A DNA stretch of 64,000 bases. It comes from Rhea pennata (lineage: Eukaryota; Chordata; Aves; Rheiformes; Rheidae). The position numbers were made by a program, and so were the translations under genes. Each line of letters begins with the position of its first letter. Within the stretch, counting starts at the first letter, position 1. Under the pieces are notes generated by a model. The model was not told the origin of the DNA. It was given only the letters and a program-made list of their open reading frames with translations, and searched no databases. Where the stretch lies: positions 44,143,053-44,207,052 of the forward strand of contig NC_084702.1 in the NCBI RefSeq assembly GCF_028389875.1, given 5' to 3'. Below, one piece after another: positions 12,671 to 24,800 of the stretch.

Positions 12671-13110
12671 AAGCCAACCATAAGGCAGCTAAACTATAGC
12701 TACCCACTAAGCTACAAAAGCTTCATCAGAAAGTCTTGTCACCTATCAAAACTGGAATGGTCAGGGCTGCACTCAGTCCGTCACATCCGACCAATTTTAC
12801 AGGCCTTGCCAATGCCCATAACGTACCCTGCACGCCACCTGAAGTCCTCACTGGTGCATTCAGGCTCTCTTCAGAAGGGCTTGGGGGAAATAGCGTGAGA
12901 AGTTGCTGAGCCCAGCGCTGCATATGATCTGCAGGCTTTTGGGAAGTGCTGCAGGACTCAGCAGTGCTTTTCTGACCTGTCCTGGCACTGTTAACGAATA
13001 CGATCATTGTTTAGAAGAGCTGTTGGCCATATTGGTTGGTTTGCAATGTTTGAATGTAATAGTGAAAACGGAAGAGAATCAACCCCGGAGGAGCCAGATT
13101 AATTAGGAGC
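12671..13110. other. GC-richer patch, no gene recognised
   Basis: This stretch is GC-richer than its surroundings and has scattered CpGs (around 12778-12835, 12893 and 12915). Three frames of 67-93 codons overlap on opposite strands, the usual effect of higher GC. None shows a known motif. It could be an old transposon fragment or a regulatory patch. Confidence 0.35.
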
Positions 13111-13799
13111 CTTGCTATTTATCAAGGAAAACAAACTACGAGTTTGAGGTCTAGTTTGCATGTTACCCTGGCAAGACAGTGTAATTCTGCGTAGTTCTGA
13201 GGACACTTTTGGTACTGGCCATTCTGAAAATACACCAGAAAATTGAGAATGCAATAATATTTACAAGCGTTAATGAACAGATATTAAACCAGCACTATGT
13301 GGGGCACATGCTGGTATATAGTTAACGATGCGCAGGTGAAGATGAGCTAGGGTAAAAAATGGCATTTTAGCATGGTTCTTTGAAGTTACCTTTCCACCAT
13401 GTGGTATTTGCAAACCTGATGTGATGAGTTTTTTCTGTCATATTGATGAGTGGTTTTGACAGGTCAGTTAGTAGGTTTTGCTTTTTAGAGTATTTGCTTA
13501 AATTTCAGTAACAAAAGGACATATCTTTCTGTGTTTGTAGTGTGTAGACAAAAAAAATCTCAATAGTAATTTTCATGTCACTGTTTTAGAAGGGCAATTT
13601 TGCCATGTATGTATCTTGCAGTCAACAAAAAGGAGCCCTGAATTCTAAACTGAGGTAATAAAAAGCTAGGAAAAGCACCCTAAAAGCCATTCAACTGTTT
13701 AATTTTGCATAAATGTACTTCAGTTTTATACTGATAGAAACTAACAATAATATAAACATTCTTCTCTCAAGTAAGCTTAAAAATGCTTTAAAATTAACT
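13111..13799. other. Non-coding DNA, nothing recognised
   Basis: AT-rich unique sequence without repeats or open frames of interest. Confidence 0.6.
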
Positions 13800-13975
13800 T
13801 TATTTCATTTATAGAGACAAGAGAAAGTAAAGAACAGAGAGACTCAAGGACGTCCTTCCTGAAGGTTATGCAGAAGACATGTGATAGAAGTACAAAAGAG
13901 AACCATCAGCTTCGGACCCAGAACTGCTGTTCCACTAGTCACCCATAAAGGCTTTCACAAGGAAAGGTGAGGAAA
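13800..13975 (-). mobile_element. Probable MIR/CORE-SINE-like relic, antisense
   Basis: The order of motifs matches the reverse complement of MIR-type SINEs: TTTATAGAGACAAGAGAAAG, an ACAGAGAGACTCAAGG string, a degraded ACATGTGATAGAAGT region, then TCGGACCCAGAACTGCTGTT and CCACTAGTCACC. It is very diverged. The match is by eye to a remembered consensus, so family and borders are tentative. Confidence 0.4.
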
Positions 13976-16440
13976 AAACATCCAATTTTAAATCATCTTT
14001 AACCAATTCTCTTAAGTATTGTGTGCACAATAAGTGCAAATTGCACTTTGTGTTCAAACTAATGTGAGCATTTGCAAGCTTTAATAGACCTTACTTGAAA
14101 CTTCACATGTGCAAATGTGAAGTTTGCTCATACAAAATTTCAGTCACGGTAATTTTTAGAAAGTTAAGTCCTTAAGGGACTAATTTATACACTTAGAACT
14201 GCTTAGTATAAAGCTTATGAAAAGTGGTTATACTGTCTTGCAGTTGGTGCTGGAACAAAGAGAGAAATAACTTAATATTCATAAAACAAAATGTTTGCAT
14301 TATAAGACCCCCTAAAACAAACACTTCACTGACATCTGCTGAACAGATGATAATATAAATGGTACTCTTGTGTTTTCCATTAGTAGTAGTCTTGTGCTTT
14401 CTATGAAGTGAGATGCAAAGGAGCTATTCATGATTTCCAAAAAGTGAAAAAGAGAAGGAATATGCAAGCTGGAAGAAAAGTGTCCTTATTAAAGAGTCTG
14501 GAGGGCCCTGTAGTTTAAACAAGATGTAAAGCTTCTGTGCTTGCTAAGATACAGCTTATAATTTTGCTTGTTCGAGCATTAGTATTAAATGACTGTAGGA
14601 CAGGTTGAAAACTAACTGCATTGGTTAAAATAAAAGGCAAAACTGGACTTTTTTGCTGCAAAGGAATAACTGTTACAGAGAAAAGATACCTAGATAAATA
14701 AGAACAATTTATTTACACTGACGCTTTGGTTCTTCATCTGATTATGAAAAGCAAAGATACTGATTTCAAAATGAAATACTTCCATCTCTATATCTATGGC
14801 AATATAAATCATTCCCTTATGGGTGTAATAATGCTGAGCAATGATAAAATCATACAAACACATAATGAATATAAATGAAAGGTAATAGTTAGCTAAATAA
14901 TTTGTGCTACATAGATGTATGAAACACTAATTTAAAAACTCATAGCAACCAAAGGGAATATCAATGAGAAATAACCTAGAGCAAGAAAGAATCAGTTTGA
15001 TGAATTGGGCTATATTAAAGATGTTCTACAGCTTTTCTTTTTTCCCTCAGCAATAGAAGAGATAGAACTTTCATGTTAAGAGAGTAATATTTTTATCCTC
15101 AGAAAAATGAAAAATTAGAGCCTTTTCCTTGAGGAGGAAATTTTGCATTAAAAACTATTGGTTCCTTTAGAGACATTTTCAACATAAAGCCTTTAAAGCT
15201 TAGCTAAAGCAGGAAAATAAAGGCGTTCACTTTACATGGACCACTAGAGAAAACAAAGAAAAAAGATGAAACATACCCAGATATTTCCATCCTTTTATGT
15301 TTAGTGACATAGTACTTTGATAGGGCTTGGCTATTCATGTAAAATAATATGTTGAGTAATTTGATACATTATAGTCGCTTATAAATGTAATCAGCTTTCT
15401 TATTTTAAGTTCTGTCTAGTAAGCAGTAAAATTCAGAATTTGCAGTTGCTCCTCAGCTTTGATATGAATTATTTATATTTTATCGCAATAGTTATGAGAC
15501 AACAAACTGCCTGAAATCCACGTGCAGAACTTTCATTGCGCTTGAGCATGTCTCATCAAAGTCAACAGGGCATTTCAGTGTGATCCAATGGCTTCAGGAC
15601 TTGTCCTGGTGATACTAATGATGTGTCCTTAGCATAAAAAACAAAAAAAGTGTTCAGTGGTGGATATCACTGTAGATCAACTTATTCTAGCTCTTACGAA
15701 CCCGCTTTAAAGAGCCTAGAATACAACCTGATTGGAAATAGGAATGATTCTTGTCTCCCTAGGTATTTTTCAAAGCTGAAGCCAACGGAATTAAATAGAA
15801 ACAGTCTTACTAACTCTGGACGACTTTGAAACAACTCCTTATACTAATTGTTTTAACATCATTGTTTATGTGGAAACATTGATGATTTCTTCCTGAGAAT
15901 GGAGTAAAGAAATTTCCAAAGGGGCAAAAAAGGCTAATTTTTGGAAAAAAAAAAAAGTATTTGTAACAGCAACTTAGATTGCTACAGTTTTCAAAACATA
16001 AAAATAGAAAAAACTGAGACATGAAATCTGAATGCCTTATATTTGAAAGCTAGGATCTGCGTTTTGAATATATACCTCTTCACATGAAAAGTTAGTTTGA
16101 AAATAATGTGCTTTTACAATTCTTTTCAGGAGAAAAATTCTTTAAATGCATTTCTGGCTTCAGAAATCCCTATGCCAGAGACTTGGCACATATATTTGAT
16201 GTGTCCATATATGCTTAATCTATTCATATCATAGGCACCTGCTACTCAAACGGTCATAAAAAGGACTCTGATCTAGATGGATTTTGTTTTGAACATTAAA
16301 TCTGACTTTTTTTTTTAATGAGTAAAAAAGAGTTAAAAAAGAGAATAACATTTATATTTATTTAAAACTAATCTATTGTGTTTTTCTTGTCAATATTACA
16401 CGACATTTTTTATTCCTTGGGCTAGATCTAACTTCTAAAA
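13976..16440. other. Non-coding DNA with one stem-loop
   Basis: AT-rich unique DNA. The stem-loop at 14098-14125 is listed separately. A doubtful match to an old dispersed repeat motif lies near 15553-15600 (ATCAAAGTCAACAGGGCATT). Confidence 0.55.
14098..14125. repeat. Perfect 11-bp stem-loop
   Basis: AAACTTCACAT at 14098-14108 and its exact reverse complement at 14115-14125 enclose a 6-nt loop (GTGCAA). Upstream, near 14030-14070, are related GTGCAAATTGCACTTTG strings, including the short palindrome GTGCAAATTGCAC. Confidence 0.85.
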
Positions 16441-16560
16441 CTTTTGCATATTAATACCTATATGCATATGCAAATACGTATAGGTGCGCATATTTGCATG
16501 TTCACAAATTATACATGCACGGAGCATATGTGTTTGCATACATGCAAACATGATGAGAAA
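16441..16560. promoter_or_regulatory. Cluster of palindromic octamer-like (ATGCAAAT) motifs
   Basis: An ATGCAAATA arm at 16468-16476 is matched by TATTTGCAT at 16491-16499. A second palindrome, TGTTTGCAT-AC-ATGCAAACA, fills 16531-16550. POU-family factors are known to bind ATGCAAAT. Whether this is regulatory or simply a decayed GCATATGCAAA-type repeat cannot be decided here. Confidence 0.3.
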
Positions 16561-17039
16561 GATGAAAGCTTACCATGAAGACTAATGTTGTAATCCTATT
16601 GTCCTGTATGCATGTGAATGAAAAGTATTCTTCTCCTCTGTTGAGAGATCCACATGAATACTTGAATACATATAAAAGAACACAAAAGAATAATATTTCT
16701 GTAAGATCAAGGACTACAGTTAGCTTCTAAAGTTCTATGCTGAACTGTATTTTTGTGCCCCTCTGCAGTTTTACATGTGAGGATATGATTGTGCGCATGC
16801 ATATGATCATATACACGGTATATTTAAAGGAACATTTGTGTGCCATGTGAGCTGGAGCTGGAGAGAAAACACAGCACAATCAGTGCCAATATTTTCACTG
16901 ATTTCAATGTATTTGCTCCAGGCCTTCAGGCCCTGGTTTGAAGCAGGTGTGCAAATAATGTTTTAAATAAAAGAGAATTGAAAACTAAAATCATAAAAGA
17001 GCTAATTCATGGGAAGGTGCAGCTCTCTGTCAGTTCTTA
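16561..17039. other. Non-coding DNA with a 12-bp palindrome and an old repeat relic
   Basis: ATATGATCATAT at 16801-16812 is a perfect palindrome. At 16895-16936 lies a decayed copy of the old dispersed motif (CACTGATTTCAATG, then CAGGCCCTGG). Confidence 0.45.
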
Positions 17040-17290
17040 TTTTATGTCATCTTGTTCTCCTATTTTGTAATTATGCCGCATCATGTAGTTATGCTATTTG
17101 TTCAAATTACACTTAAATTACAATCAAATATTATTACTGGCACTTAATACAGTGTATGATGTATTTAATTGCTATTGTGTCAAACATAAATGATGTTGAA
17201 TAACGCCACAGAATGAGTAATGTATTGAATATTTGAAGAATATGGCATTTAGAATTTGATTTCCTGGTCATTAAATTCTTTCTCTTCAGT
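17040..17290. promoter_or_regulatory. Possible conserved non-coding element, homeobox-motif-rich
   Basis: The block has the texture of vertebrate conserved enhancers. It has mixed composition and no repeat, with many TAATTA/CAATTA-type homeodomain cores (near 17068, 17105, 17116 and 17167) and an AATGAG/AATGATG background. This is an impression from motif density only. Conservation was not measured. Confidence 0.2.
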
Positions 17291-18677
17291 TTGGAAAAGC
17301 AATTAGTTCAGATTATAAACCAGGAGCTTACAAAATCTGAGTCTATTATCTTAAAGGATAATAATTTATTCACAGGAATCAAAATCAAAACCAGCTCCTT
17401 TAAAATGATGCTTGTTTTTCTAAAGTCCAGTACTTCACAATTATCAAACTAGAATGTATGGCTTTTATAACTATCAGTTCCAAAGGTCTGATTTAAATGA
17501 AATTTTTATAGTATGTATGGCCGCAGCGCATATATTCCACTTCAGCAGAAAACTGGAGGAAACCACGAGCAGAAGTAGTTACATTTCCAGTTTTGGTTAC
17601 CTTTCATTCCAGTTCTGTTCTTAGTACCACTGCTTTACAGAAGTCTTCTGCTGTCAATATATGCATGTAGCTTTCTGAAATCACTGTTCTCAATAGTTTC
17701 AATAGTTACCCGCCTTGTTAGTCTGAAGAATAAGTAAAATGTCCTTTCCTGTTTTTTCCCAATTAGCATAATCCCTACGTACACAAGCAGGGTAGAATGG
17801 TGTGATTCTATAAAAGTCAGCATTTCATGGATTTATATCAGTTGAGGATTAGTGATTCCATTTTCCCTGCCAGTAACAGCAGTTTTTTTAATTTACTTTA
17901 TTTTACTCTGCATCTTTTTCCTCTATTGGTTTTGTTTGCTTTTCTTCTTTCTCTTATTTTTTTATCCAGAACCTTTTTTGTTTCTCTCTCTTTTCCTTTT
18001 CTTTCAAATAGTCAAAATACCAGACTATACAGTGTTTTCTCTTTTAAATAGATGGTTTATTATCAGGCTTCCTGGTAGTGAGCTCTGTATTTTGTGAGAA
18101 CAGTCTGACGGAATGCAAATCCTCCAGCTGTGTTTATTACTTGGTTGTAGTTTGTTATGTTGTCAGTTTGCCAGCTAGCATAATGTCTGCTTGCTTTTGA
18201 TATAAAGATAAAATAATTGTTTGTAAAGTGTACAAATATATTTGCTATTTCACACTATGAGTTTTCACAGTGAGTTTGAAAAAATACAATCCTCCCACAT
18301 TCATACTCTATTCATAAAATACATTCAAACAAACAAACAAAAAATGCTTAGAGTGTAAAAGATTGTTCATATTTTGTAATAATGTAAATCAGGAGAGTAA
18401 AGTAAAAGCGATAATGAAGGTTATAACCATGACTTAGTGCTTACTGACAGATTAGGCACATCATCAGATATAAAGAATGGTTCAATTTTTCTCACAGATT
18501 CTCTTTGTTTATTTATTTCATAGCTAATGCTAAGGTCTGCTAGATGCAGTTCAGTTTTACATGCCTACAAGAAGAACCTAATGAAGGCTCTGCACTTGTT
18601 TGACTCCTTGATCTTTTCGTGTTATTGTTGAACTGTTTTGCTTTCCAGTCCCCTCCATTGCTCCTATGCCCTTTTTA
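17291..18677. other. Non-coding DNA with a pyrimidine-rich stretch
   Basis: A T/C-rich stretch at about 17880-18010 produces two overlapping hydrophobic frames (17827-18097), which I regard as artefacts of composition. Nothing else is recognised. Confidence 0.5.
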
Positions 18678-18971
18678 CATTCCCAGGTAGTCTCGGTCCA
18701 AAGCAGCTTCAGCCACCTTCGTTACTGGCTTGCAAAGTGATTCCTCAGACTCAGTGATAAGGACATCATCATCAGCATACCTGAGATTACAGCATCTGCT
18801 CCCCCTAATTTGAATTCCTCCATTGTAAGTATCAAGATAAACATGCATTACCATTCCAGTATAAATCGTGAACAGATGCGGGGGCAGAACGCAGCCCTGC
18901 TGAACTCCTTCCCAGATGTTAAACCTCTCTGCTGTTCCTTTTGTGGTTGCAACTGCTGCTTCCTGATCACA
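18678..18971 (-). mobile_element. RTE/BovB-clade LINE reverse-transcriptase relic
   Basis: On the minus strand 98 codons are open between TAA at 18974-18972 and TAA at 18677-18675. The translation carries reverse-transcriptase landmarks in the right order and spacing. A DQEAAVATTKGTAERF region corresponds to the RTE QEATVRT...GTTEWF block. Next comes GVQQGCVLPPHLFTIYTG (RTE: GVRQGCILSPCLFN), then GIQIRG. NLRYADDDVLITESEESL follows, with the catalytic YADD at 18779-18768 (RTE: NLRYADDTTLMAESEEEL). Both aspartates of the catalytic box are intact. The fragment covers only the palm; endonuclease and 3' end are not seen. Bird genomes carry few RTE copies. Known possibilities are AviRTE, present in only some avian lineages, or a much older amniote RTE. 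The intact frame hints at moderate age, but it could also be chance survival. Confidence 0.75.
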
Positions 18972-20379
18972 TTAAGGTTAGGGCCACAAATGACCACATT
19001 TAAAAAATGTTAATTGACTGCAGATTTGTCTAGAAATTAAGTGGCAAACTGTTGAATACTTCTTGCAATGCACTGTTTTTTTTTATCTTTTCTCCTCTTC
19101 TTATTTCCATAGCAATTAATCCCAACATCTGACTTCTGTTTTTTAAATGAGAATTTATCATGTCTAAACATTTCATATGTTTAAGAAATTAAGGAAGTAG
19201 ATTTCACCAGATTGTCCAGTTTCACCTGCTATGTATACCTGCCATTGTTACCACCCAAATTCTCATTTATCTCTCAAAAGATTTGGTTACACAAAACATT
19301 TGTGCCGTCGGAAATAATTTGGGGGGATAAAGACTAAGACCAAGAGAGAAAAGGCAAAGAATATGTTCTGTGAGGATACGGTCACAGCAGCTGAGCCAAG
19401 CCCTGTGCATACTGACTTCTTTCCTACTCCTGACAGTCCTCCATGGAAAAGTCCTTGGAAATTTGGTAAAGGGTACAGAATCCTTCCCAACCCAAATCTC
19501 ACTACCAGTATACTCCAAACTTCAGAAACAAGGTATCTAAGTGAGGCACTGGAGAATACTTCAGTATAATCTATTTCAGTACCCTTGCTGCAGATTTTTA
19601 GTTCTTTAAATACACTGTTGACCAGCTGAAATCAGAAAAATATTGGTCTTCCTGTGACCAGTTTTTCTTTGTTTTGTCTTTACATGAATTCATTATATGT
19701 TTTATGAAGGTTTTTTGAGTATATAATGGTCCTTACTAGTTAGGTATTACATTTAATTTTGAAACGTCTTTAGAGAAGATTTTTCTAACTTCTTTTCCGG
19801 CGGTATAATCATGTAATTTTGTGCTGTTGTCAGTAAGGTCTTGAAAAGTATCAGGGTACTAAATGTCTTTTTTTTTATATACATTATTTTCCTATCACAT
19901 GTATCTGTTCTGTGATATTTTCTATACGCTCTTCGAGATTACCATAAGCCTGATGAGAGGACACTGGACAGGACAAAATATGCAAATTGCACTCTCATGT
20001 TTTAATGTTAAGAGGGAAGATAGTGTCTCCTGTATTCATATGCTTTTATTCCATATTATTTTCCTTATATATACAAAAATTGCATTACTCTTTTACCAGA
20101 AAATCAAATAGAGCATTATACAGGGTTTACCTGTACAGGATTGAGTCCACTTGAATGAACAGACTAGATTACTCTGTTGCATCACCCACCCTCATTCTTC
20201 ACAATCCTACAAATGTAAGTTGCCAAGATTCCTCATTGTTACTCAATTTATAAAAATATTACACAGATTTAGACCAAAAATTAATCTCTGGAAAGCACTG
20301 CAAGAAAATGCCTGGCTCACTGATATCTAATCCTTGGCAGATCTCCAAATGTGGTGAGTTGGCTGTGAATCCATCTCGT
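18972..20379. other. Non-coding DNA between two LINE relics
   Basis: No frame or repeat is confidently recognised. Short overlapping frames at 19267-19569 on both strands lie in a slightly GC-richer patch. The rest is AT-rich. Confidence 0.45.
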
Positions 20380-20720
20380 ATGTTCTCCACTGCTTTCTCA
20401 TAATACAAGCTTTTAAAACCATACTTTCATGTGTTACCCTGTCAAATGCCATGGAGAAGTGCAAATATATTACAGCAATCTAATTGCTTATATTGGCATG
20501 ATTTATAGCCCTGTCCAGAGAAGACAACCAATTTGTTTGACAAGACCTGTGTTCCTGGAAACTATGCTGGCTGTCGTTATTTTACCTTTTGTCTTTTATT
20601 CTTCAGTCATAAAGTCACTTTTCCATTATTTTGCATAGGATCACTAGGAGGCTGAAGGGTTTACAGTTCCCTAAGGAGAGAGCTTTTAGATATTGAAACA
20701 ACATTTGAAATATTCCAATC
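20380..20720 (-). mobile_element. CR1/L3-clade LINE reverse-transcriptase relic, antisense
   Basis: Read on the minus strand, broken frames carry CR1/L3 landmarks in order. A PFSLLVILCKIMEK string (canonical PISLTSVLCKIMEK) lies around 20670-20620. QHSFQEHRSCQTNWLSS (canonical QHGFMKGRSCLTNLISF) lies around 20575-20520. IAVIYLHFSMAFDRVTHE (canonical VDVVYLDFSKAFDRVPH) lies around 20485-20430. At least one in-frame stop and several frame changes show it is dead. It is a different clade from the RTE relic 1.4 kb away but has the same orientation. Ends are approximate; weak similarity may extend to about 20290. Confidence 0.75.
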
Positions 20721-21032
20721 TTTTTTGGAATATGTTATTTATCTAATCTAGATTGTTTTATGAAATAAACCATATATCTGGGAATTGAGTACGACTAGTA
20801 ATTTTTATAGTCCATCTGACAGAGCTGGCTTGCTTTTTAGCTACTTTCTACATGTATATTTTCCCTGTAGCTTGTGCTTCACCAAAAGGCATTTTCACCA
20901 GAGCTTCTTTCCCTTTTTACTTCACCCTGACCTCATGAAAATGAGAAATAATTTAACAGTTCCAGGTTTTACTGTTTTGGTCATTTTAGTGCCGTCTTCT
21001 ATTCAAACAAACAGGCAGGATTAACCATTTCA
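20721..21032. other. Non-coding DNA, nothing recognised
   Basis: Possible upstream extension of the CR1/L3 relic, but too diverged to read. Confidence 0.4.
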
Positions 21033-21088
21033 TTCTTCTTCTTCTTCTTCTTCTTCTTCTTCTTCTTTTTTTTTTTTTTTTTTTTTTT
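21033..21088 (+). repeat. TTC microsatellite (about 11 units) running into about 23 T
   Basis: An uninterrupted 56-nt pyrimidine strand. Such tracts can form triplex (H-DNA) structures. Confidence 0.95.
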
Positions 21089-21814
21089 ATTTCTTATGGT
21101 TTCAGCAGTAGTAAGAAAATTTTCTATTTTGGAATTTCTTTTTCTGTTCCTTTTTCTGGAGGCTCATCTGCCCAAAATGCTTCAGAAAACATGTCTGTGA
21201 GAATTACTGGAGCCTCCTATTGGATGAATGCATACAAAGTTTTTTTCTGCTGGGAAGGCTATTTGGTTTCTCCGGAATATTTTAGTTAAGCCATTGAAAA
21301 TTATTTACATCAATACAAGCATGTTTTCAAACATCTATTTAAAAATCAACAACGGAGACTGGAGGTACATCCAATGACTGCAGCAGCAGCAAAGAGTACA
21401 GTAGCAGCAACAGTCTTTGGGATTTGCTAAGCCTTAGAAAATTTTTGTGCTTTCATGCAGACTATGATAAATAGTGTCACTTTATTCTCCCTATACACCT
21501 GACCTGTTATTTCTGAATAACTGTTACGTAGTTTCCAGAGATGACATTTGCCTGATTAGTGATGGAGAAGGTCTAGCATTTTTGTCTGTGTTGGCTTCAA
21601 ACAACGTGAGGATCTCTATGAATATCTATGGTAAAGAGAGCAAGTGTTGACAAAAGGAAGTGCTGATTTTCTGAACAGGGGAAAAGCAGGATCATCATTT
21701 TTTTCAGGTTCAGGTCAGTGATCTGCCCACCATAAAGCACACTTTTCCTAATGTCACGAGAAAAATATAAATAAGTGGCAGTATTTATATATTATATATG
21801 TTGAAACTAAAATC
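21089..21814. other. Non-coding DNA, nothing recognised
   Basis: A CAGCAGCAGCAAAG-type string near 21380-21410 is short and not a true microsatellite. Confidence 0.55.
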
Positions 21815-21841
21815 TTTTTTTTTTTTTTTTTTTTTTTTTTT
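21815..21841 (+). repeat. Homopolymer of 27 T
   Basis: Pure T run. It could be the A-tail of a minus-strand insertion, but no element is visible next to it. Confidence 0.95.
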
Positions 21842-24800
21842 ACATGTAGGTTAAAAATTAGAAGAGAATAATCTTATAACTAGTAATATTTGCTGGGAGA
21901 ACTTTGGGTGCAGTGAAATCAGAGAGAAAAACTGAGCTTCTAGAAGAGAGGCCTGGAGGAAATATACACAAAAACAATTTATATTTTAATATGCCAGAAG
22001 ATTAGCTGGAGTACTTAGAAACTTGTCAGATATGCAGTTCAGAAGACAATTTACAGCTGGTTCCATGCAACATGTGTTATTGACTAAATGTTTGTTGTAC
22101 ATTTATTGTTGATTGTACAACAGGTTTTTCTTTGAATTCCTCCAATCCTATGCACTCCTAAGGCTGAAATTTTGTGAATGGGAGTTTGTATTTTCCAGCG
22201 TATTTACTATTATTTTTGTAAATTTTTGTCTCACGTATTTACACTCACACAGCCATATGTATATAATTTAGTTTGGAAAATGTTCGTGTTTTCTTCTACG
22301 TGTTGTTCTCATACTCGCTTAGCTCAATAAAACAGGTCACATTTTGATCTCTGCCAAGAAGTAGTCAGTTTTGTCAGTTTTGAAAAACAGGCTGCAGAGA
22401 TGCTGTACAGATGACAGTAGAGATGGGATTGATATTTCAGCCTTTTTTTGTCTTCATGCAATCTCAATGTCTTTGTTTACACAGTAGTGTACTACGTCCT
22501 TTCAGAATTTGTAATATTTCAGCTGCAGAAGAGTTCATGATCAAAGTACCACGCACCTTCTGAAGAGCACGGACATACGCTTGGGCCTTGGCTGCCTTTA
22601 TTGGTTGGTGCCTTTCTTTACTCTTCGTATGTTCTGCAAAAAAACCCCAACCTGTAACTCTGTCAGTGTCTCTAGCGAGGTTAGGAGATTGGGAAGATCA
22701 AGGATCATCAGTAAGTCGCTGTTAGCCCACTGACCGCGTGGTGAATGCGTTTCATGATGTACTGTGGGACTCCTGGAGCCTGGAACCCCACTGCCAGGGA
22801 AACACATGTTTCCAGTTTTATGTAATTGCCCAGCCAAGCTAAATAAGTAAAATATGGAATTCAAATCAAATCTATTAATAGCAAGTAATTAATTACCAGC
22901 TTGACTGAACTGTACGAACAATTCCTTAAAAGCTTTGCCACCTAATGGTTTTGAAAGGAAATGTTTGGTTAGCTTTGTGGTCCCAAAGTAACAGGATATT
23001 ATTAATCTCAAAACAAACTGATACATTAAAATTCCAGTTGAATGGCTAATGCAAGAGTATCAAGTCGTTCCCAGTCTGAAGCTAATGTTGAGACTACATC
23101 TGCAATGCTAATGAAGGCTGTCTTTCTGAATGATTGGTGGCAAGGGCTCACAACATTTTCTCCCTCTGCAGAACTTCGCAGGAAACATTCCAGTATGATT
23201 CATGCCAATGACTTCAAGATAAAAAAGCTGATAATTGTGACCAGAAGCCAGCTTGATTCACACAGCTGCGTAAATACGAGCTAATTAACACACAACGCAA
23301 AACTTCCTGAAGCTTGAGACTTTCAAGACTTCAAACTATCTGTTCCCTTGGGGGGTAATAAGTTGAATATTGACTATGTGCTCTGAGACAGAAAGCACAC
23401 TGTCAACAAACCAGTGAGGTCCAGGAGTACTGCTGCAGAAGCACAGCTATGAAGAGCATTTTCTTCTGAAAATGTCAGGGGAATTGTTATCCTGGATCAG
23501 ATTAGTGGTCTGCCAAGGTCAGTAATCTCTGTAAGAGACTGCATAATTCTGCAAGAGGTCGAGTATCCAATCTGTAAGGGAGAGTCATTAGTAGGTGATT
23601 ATGAATTTATTCACACCATAGGAGAATCTTTCCACTTATTAGAAAACAGCTTATGCCTCAAGATAAGTGTTTATATCTCCTCCTTAATTCTGGCTTATTC
23701 TTACTCTTTAGTGTTGCAATTAAGGCTACTGAGGCTCTGGATCTGGTTCTAGGATTAAGACAATTGTAACTGCATTGTTTCACGCCAACCCCTAATTGTT
23801 ATTTGCACTAGTAGCTAGCTACTTTAAAACAAACTGAATTAGTATATTTTAAAACTTTTAAACTGATGTAGGTATTTTTTGTGATTAGATTACTTTGAAT
23901 AATGATATTTAATCCAGATTGAATCAAAAGAAAGGCTCTACCCAAGTAAAAAAATGAAGTCACATAGTAATCACTTTTCATTAGGATAGGCAAAATAATG
24001 TTTTAAATGCAATACTTCTACTTTACAGTCAGGGTTTTAGGAAAGTGTCTTGAAAACACTTAGGAACTGATGTCAAATGATATTTCTTGTGAAAGTTATA
24101 TTGAAATGAATGTGAATATGAAAGCTCAAATTGCTTGAGCACCTCTCATTCTGACGTATAGACAGAGGATTTTCTTAAGCATTTAGCTGTCTTTGAGCTG
24201 TCTATTTATGAAACGATTGAACCCACTGAATTTGAGTGAAACATTTTAATTTTCTGTAAGAGGCTTTAGATCAGACCCTATCTCCGTACGATAAAATTTA
24301 CAAATTCTATAAAAAGAAGCATATTATATAATTGTATGGATTTTGTATTTTTTTCTTTTTAGTTGATATTTAGTTGAATGAAAATCCCAAAGCTGGAATT
24401 CTTCAGCAAAAATTCAGCTGTTTATATTTACACCAGGAACAATCTTCCAGAAACAGGTGATGCAACAAATAAAAGCTTGAAGTCTTGCAATATAATACAT
24501 ATTTCATATCACACTGGTAACTGCTACTTTCTATTAGTGACTTTGCTGTAGGATCAGTGACTTTTCTGTCCTCTATTGAGTTTCTAATGCCATGAGAAAG
24601 GTAGTAATGTGATAAAAGTCATATAGTATTAGTGACTTTCTATCATGTTGGTGAAGTGAATTTTTATTATATTAACAAAAACAGAATTCTGAATTACCAT
24701 AGCAACTGACCAAAATGATAAAGAAGCACTTATAAAATCAATTGAGAACTCTATATGGTTAGTCAATTCTGTGTGTGTGACTCCACTCTGCCTACATTTT

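Noticed and set aside
12726..13007. Coding exon in the GC-richer patch
   Set aside because: Frames are open on both strands at once and no splice signals or protein motif are convincing.
17827..18097. Hydrophobic overlapping frames resembling membrane segments
   Set aside because: Produced by a T/C-rich stretch; two frames give equally hydrophobic products.
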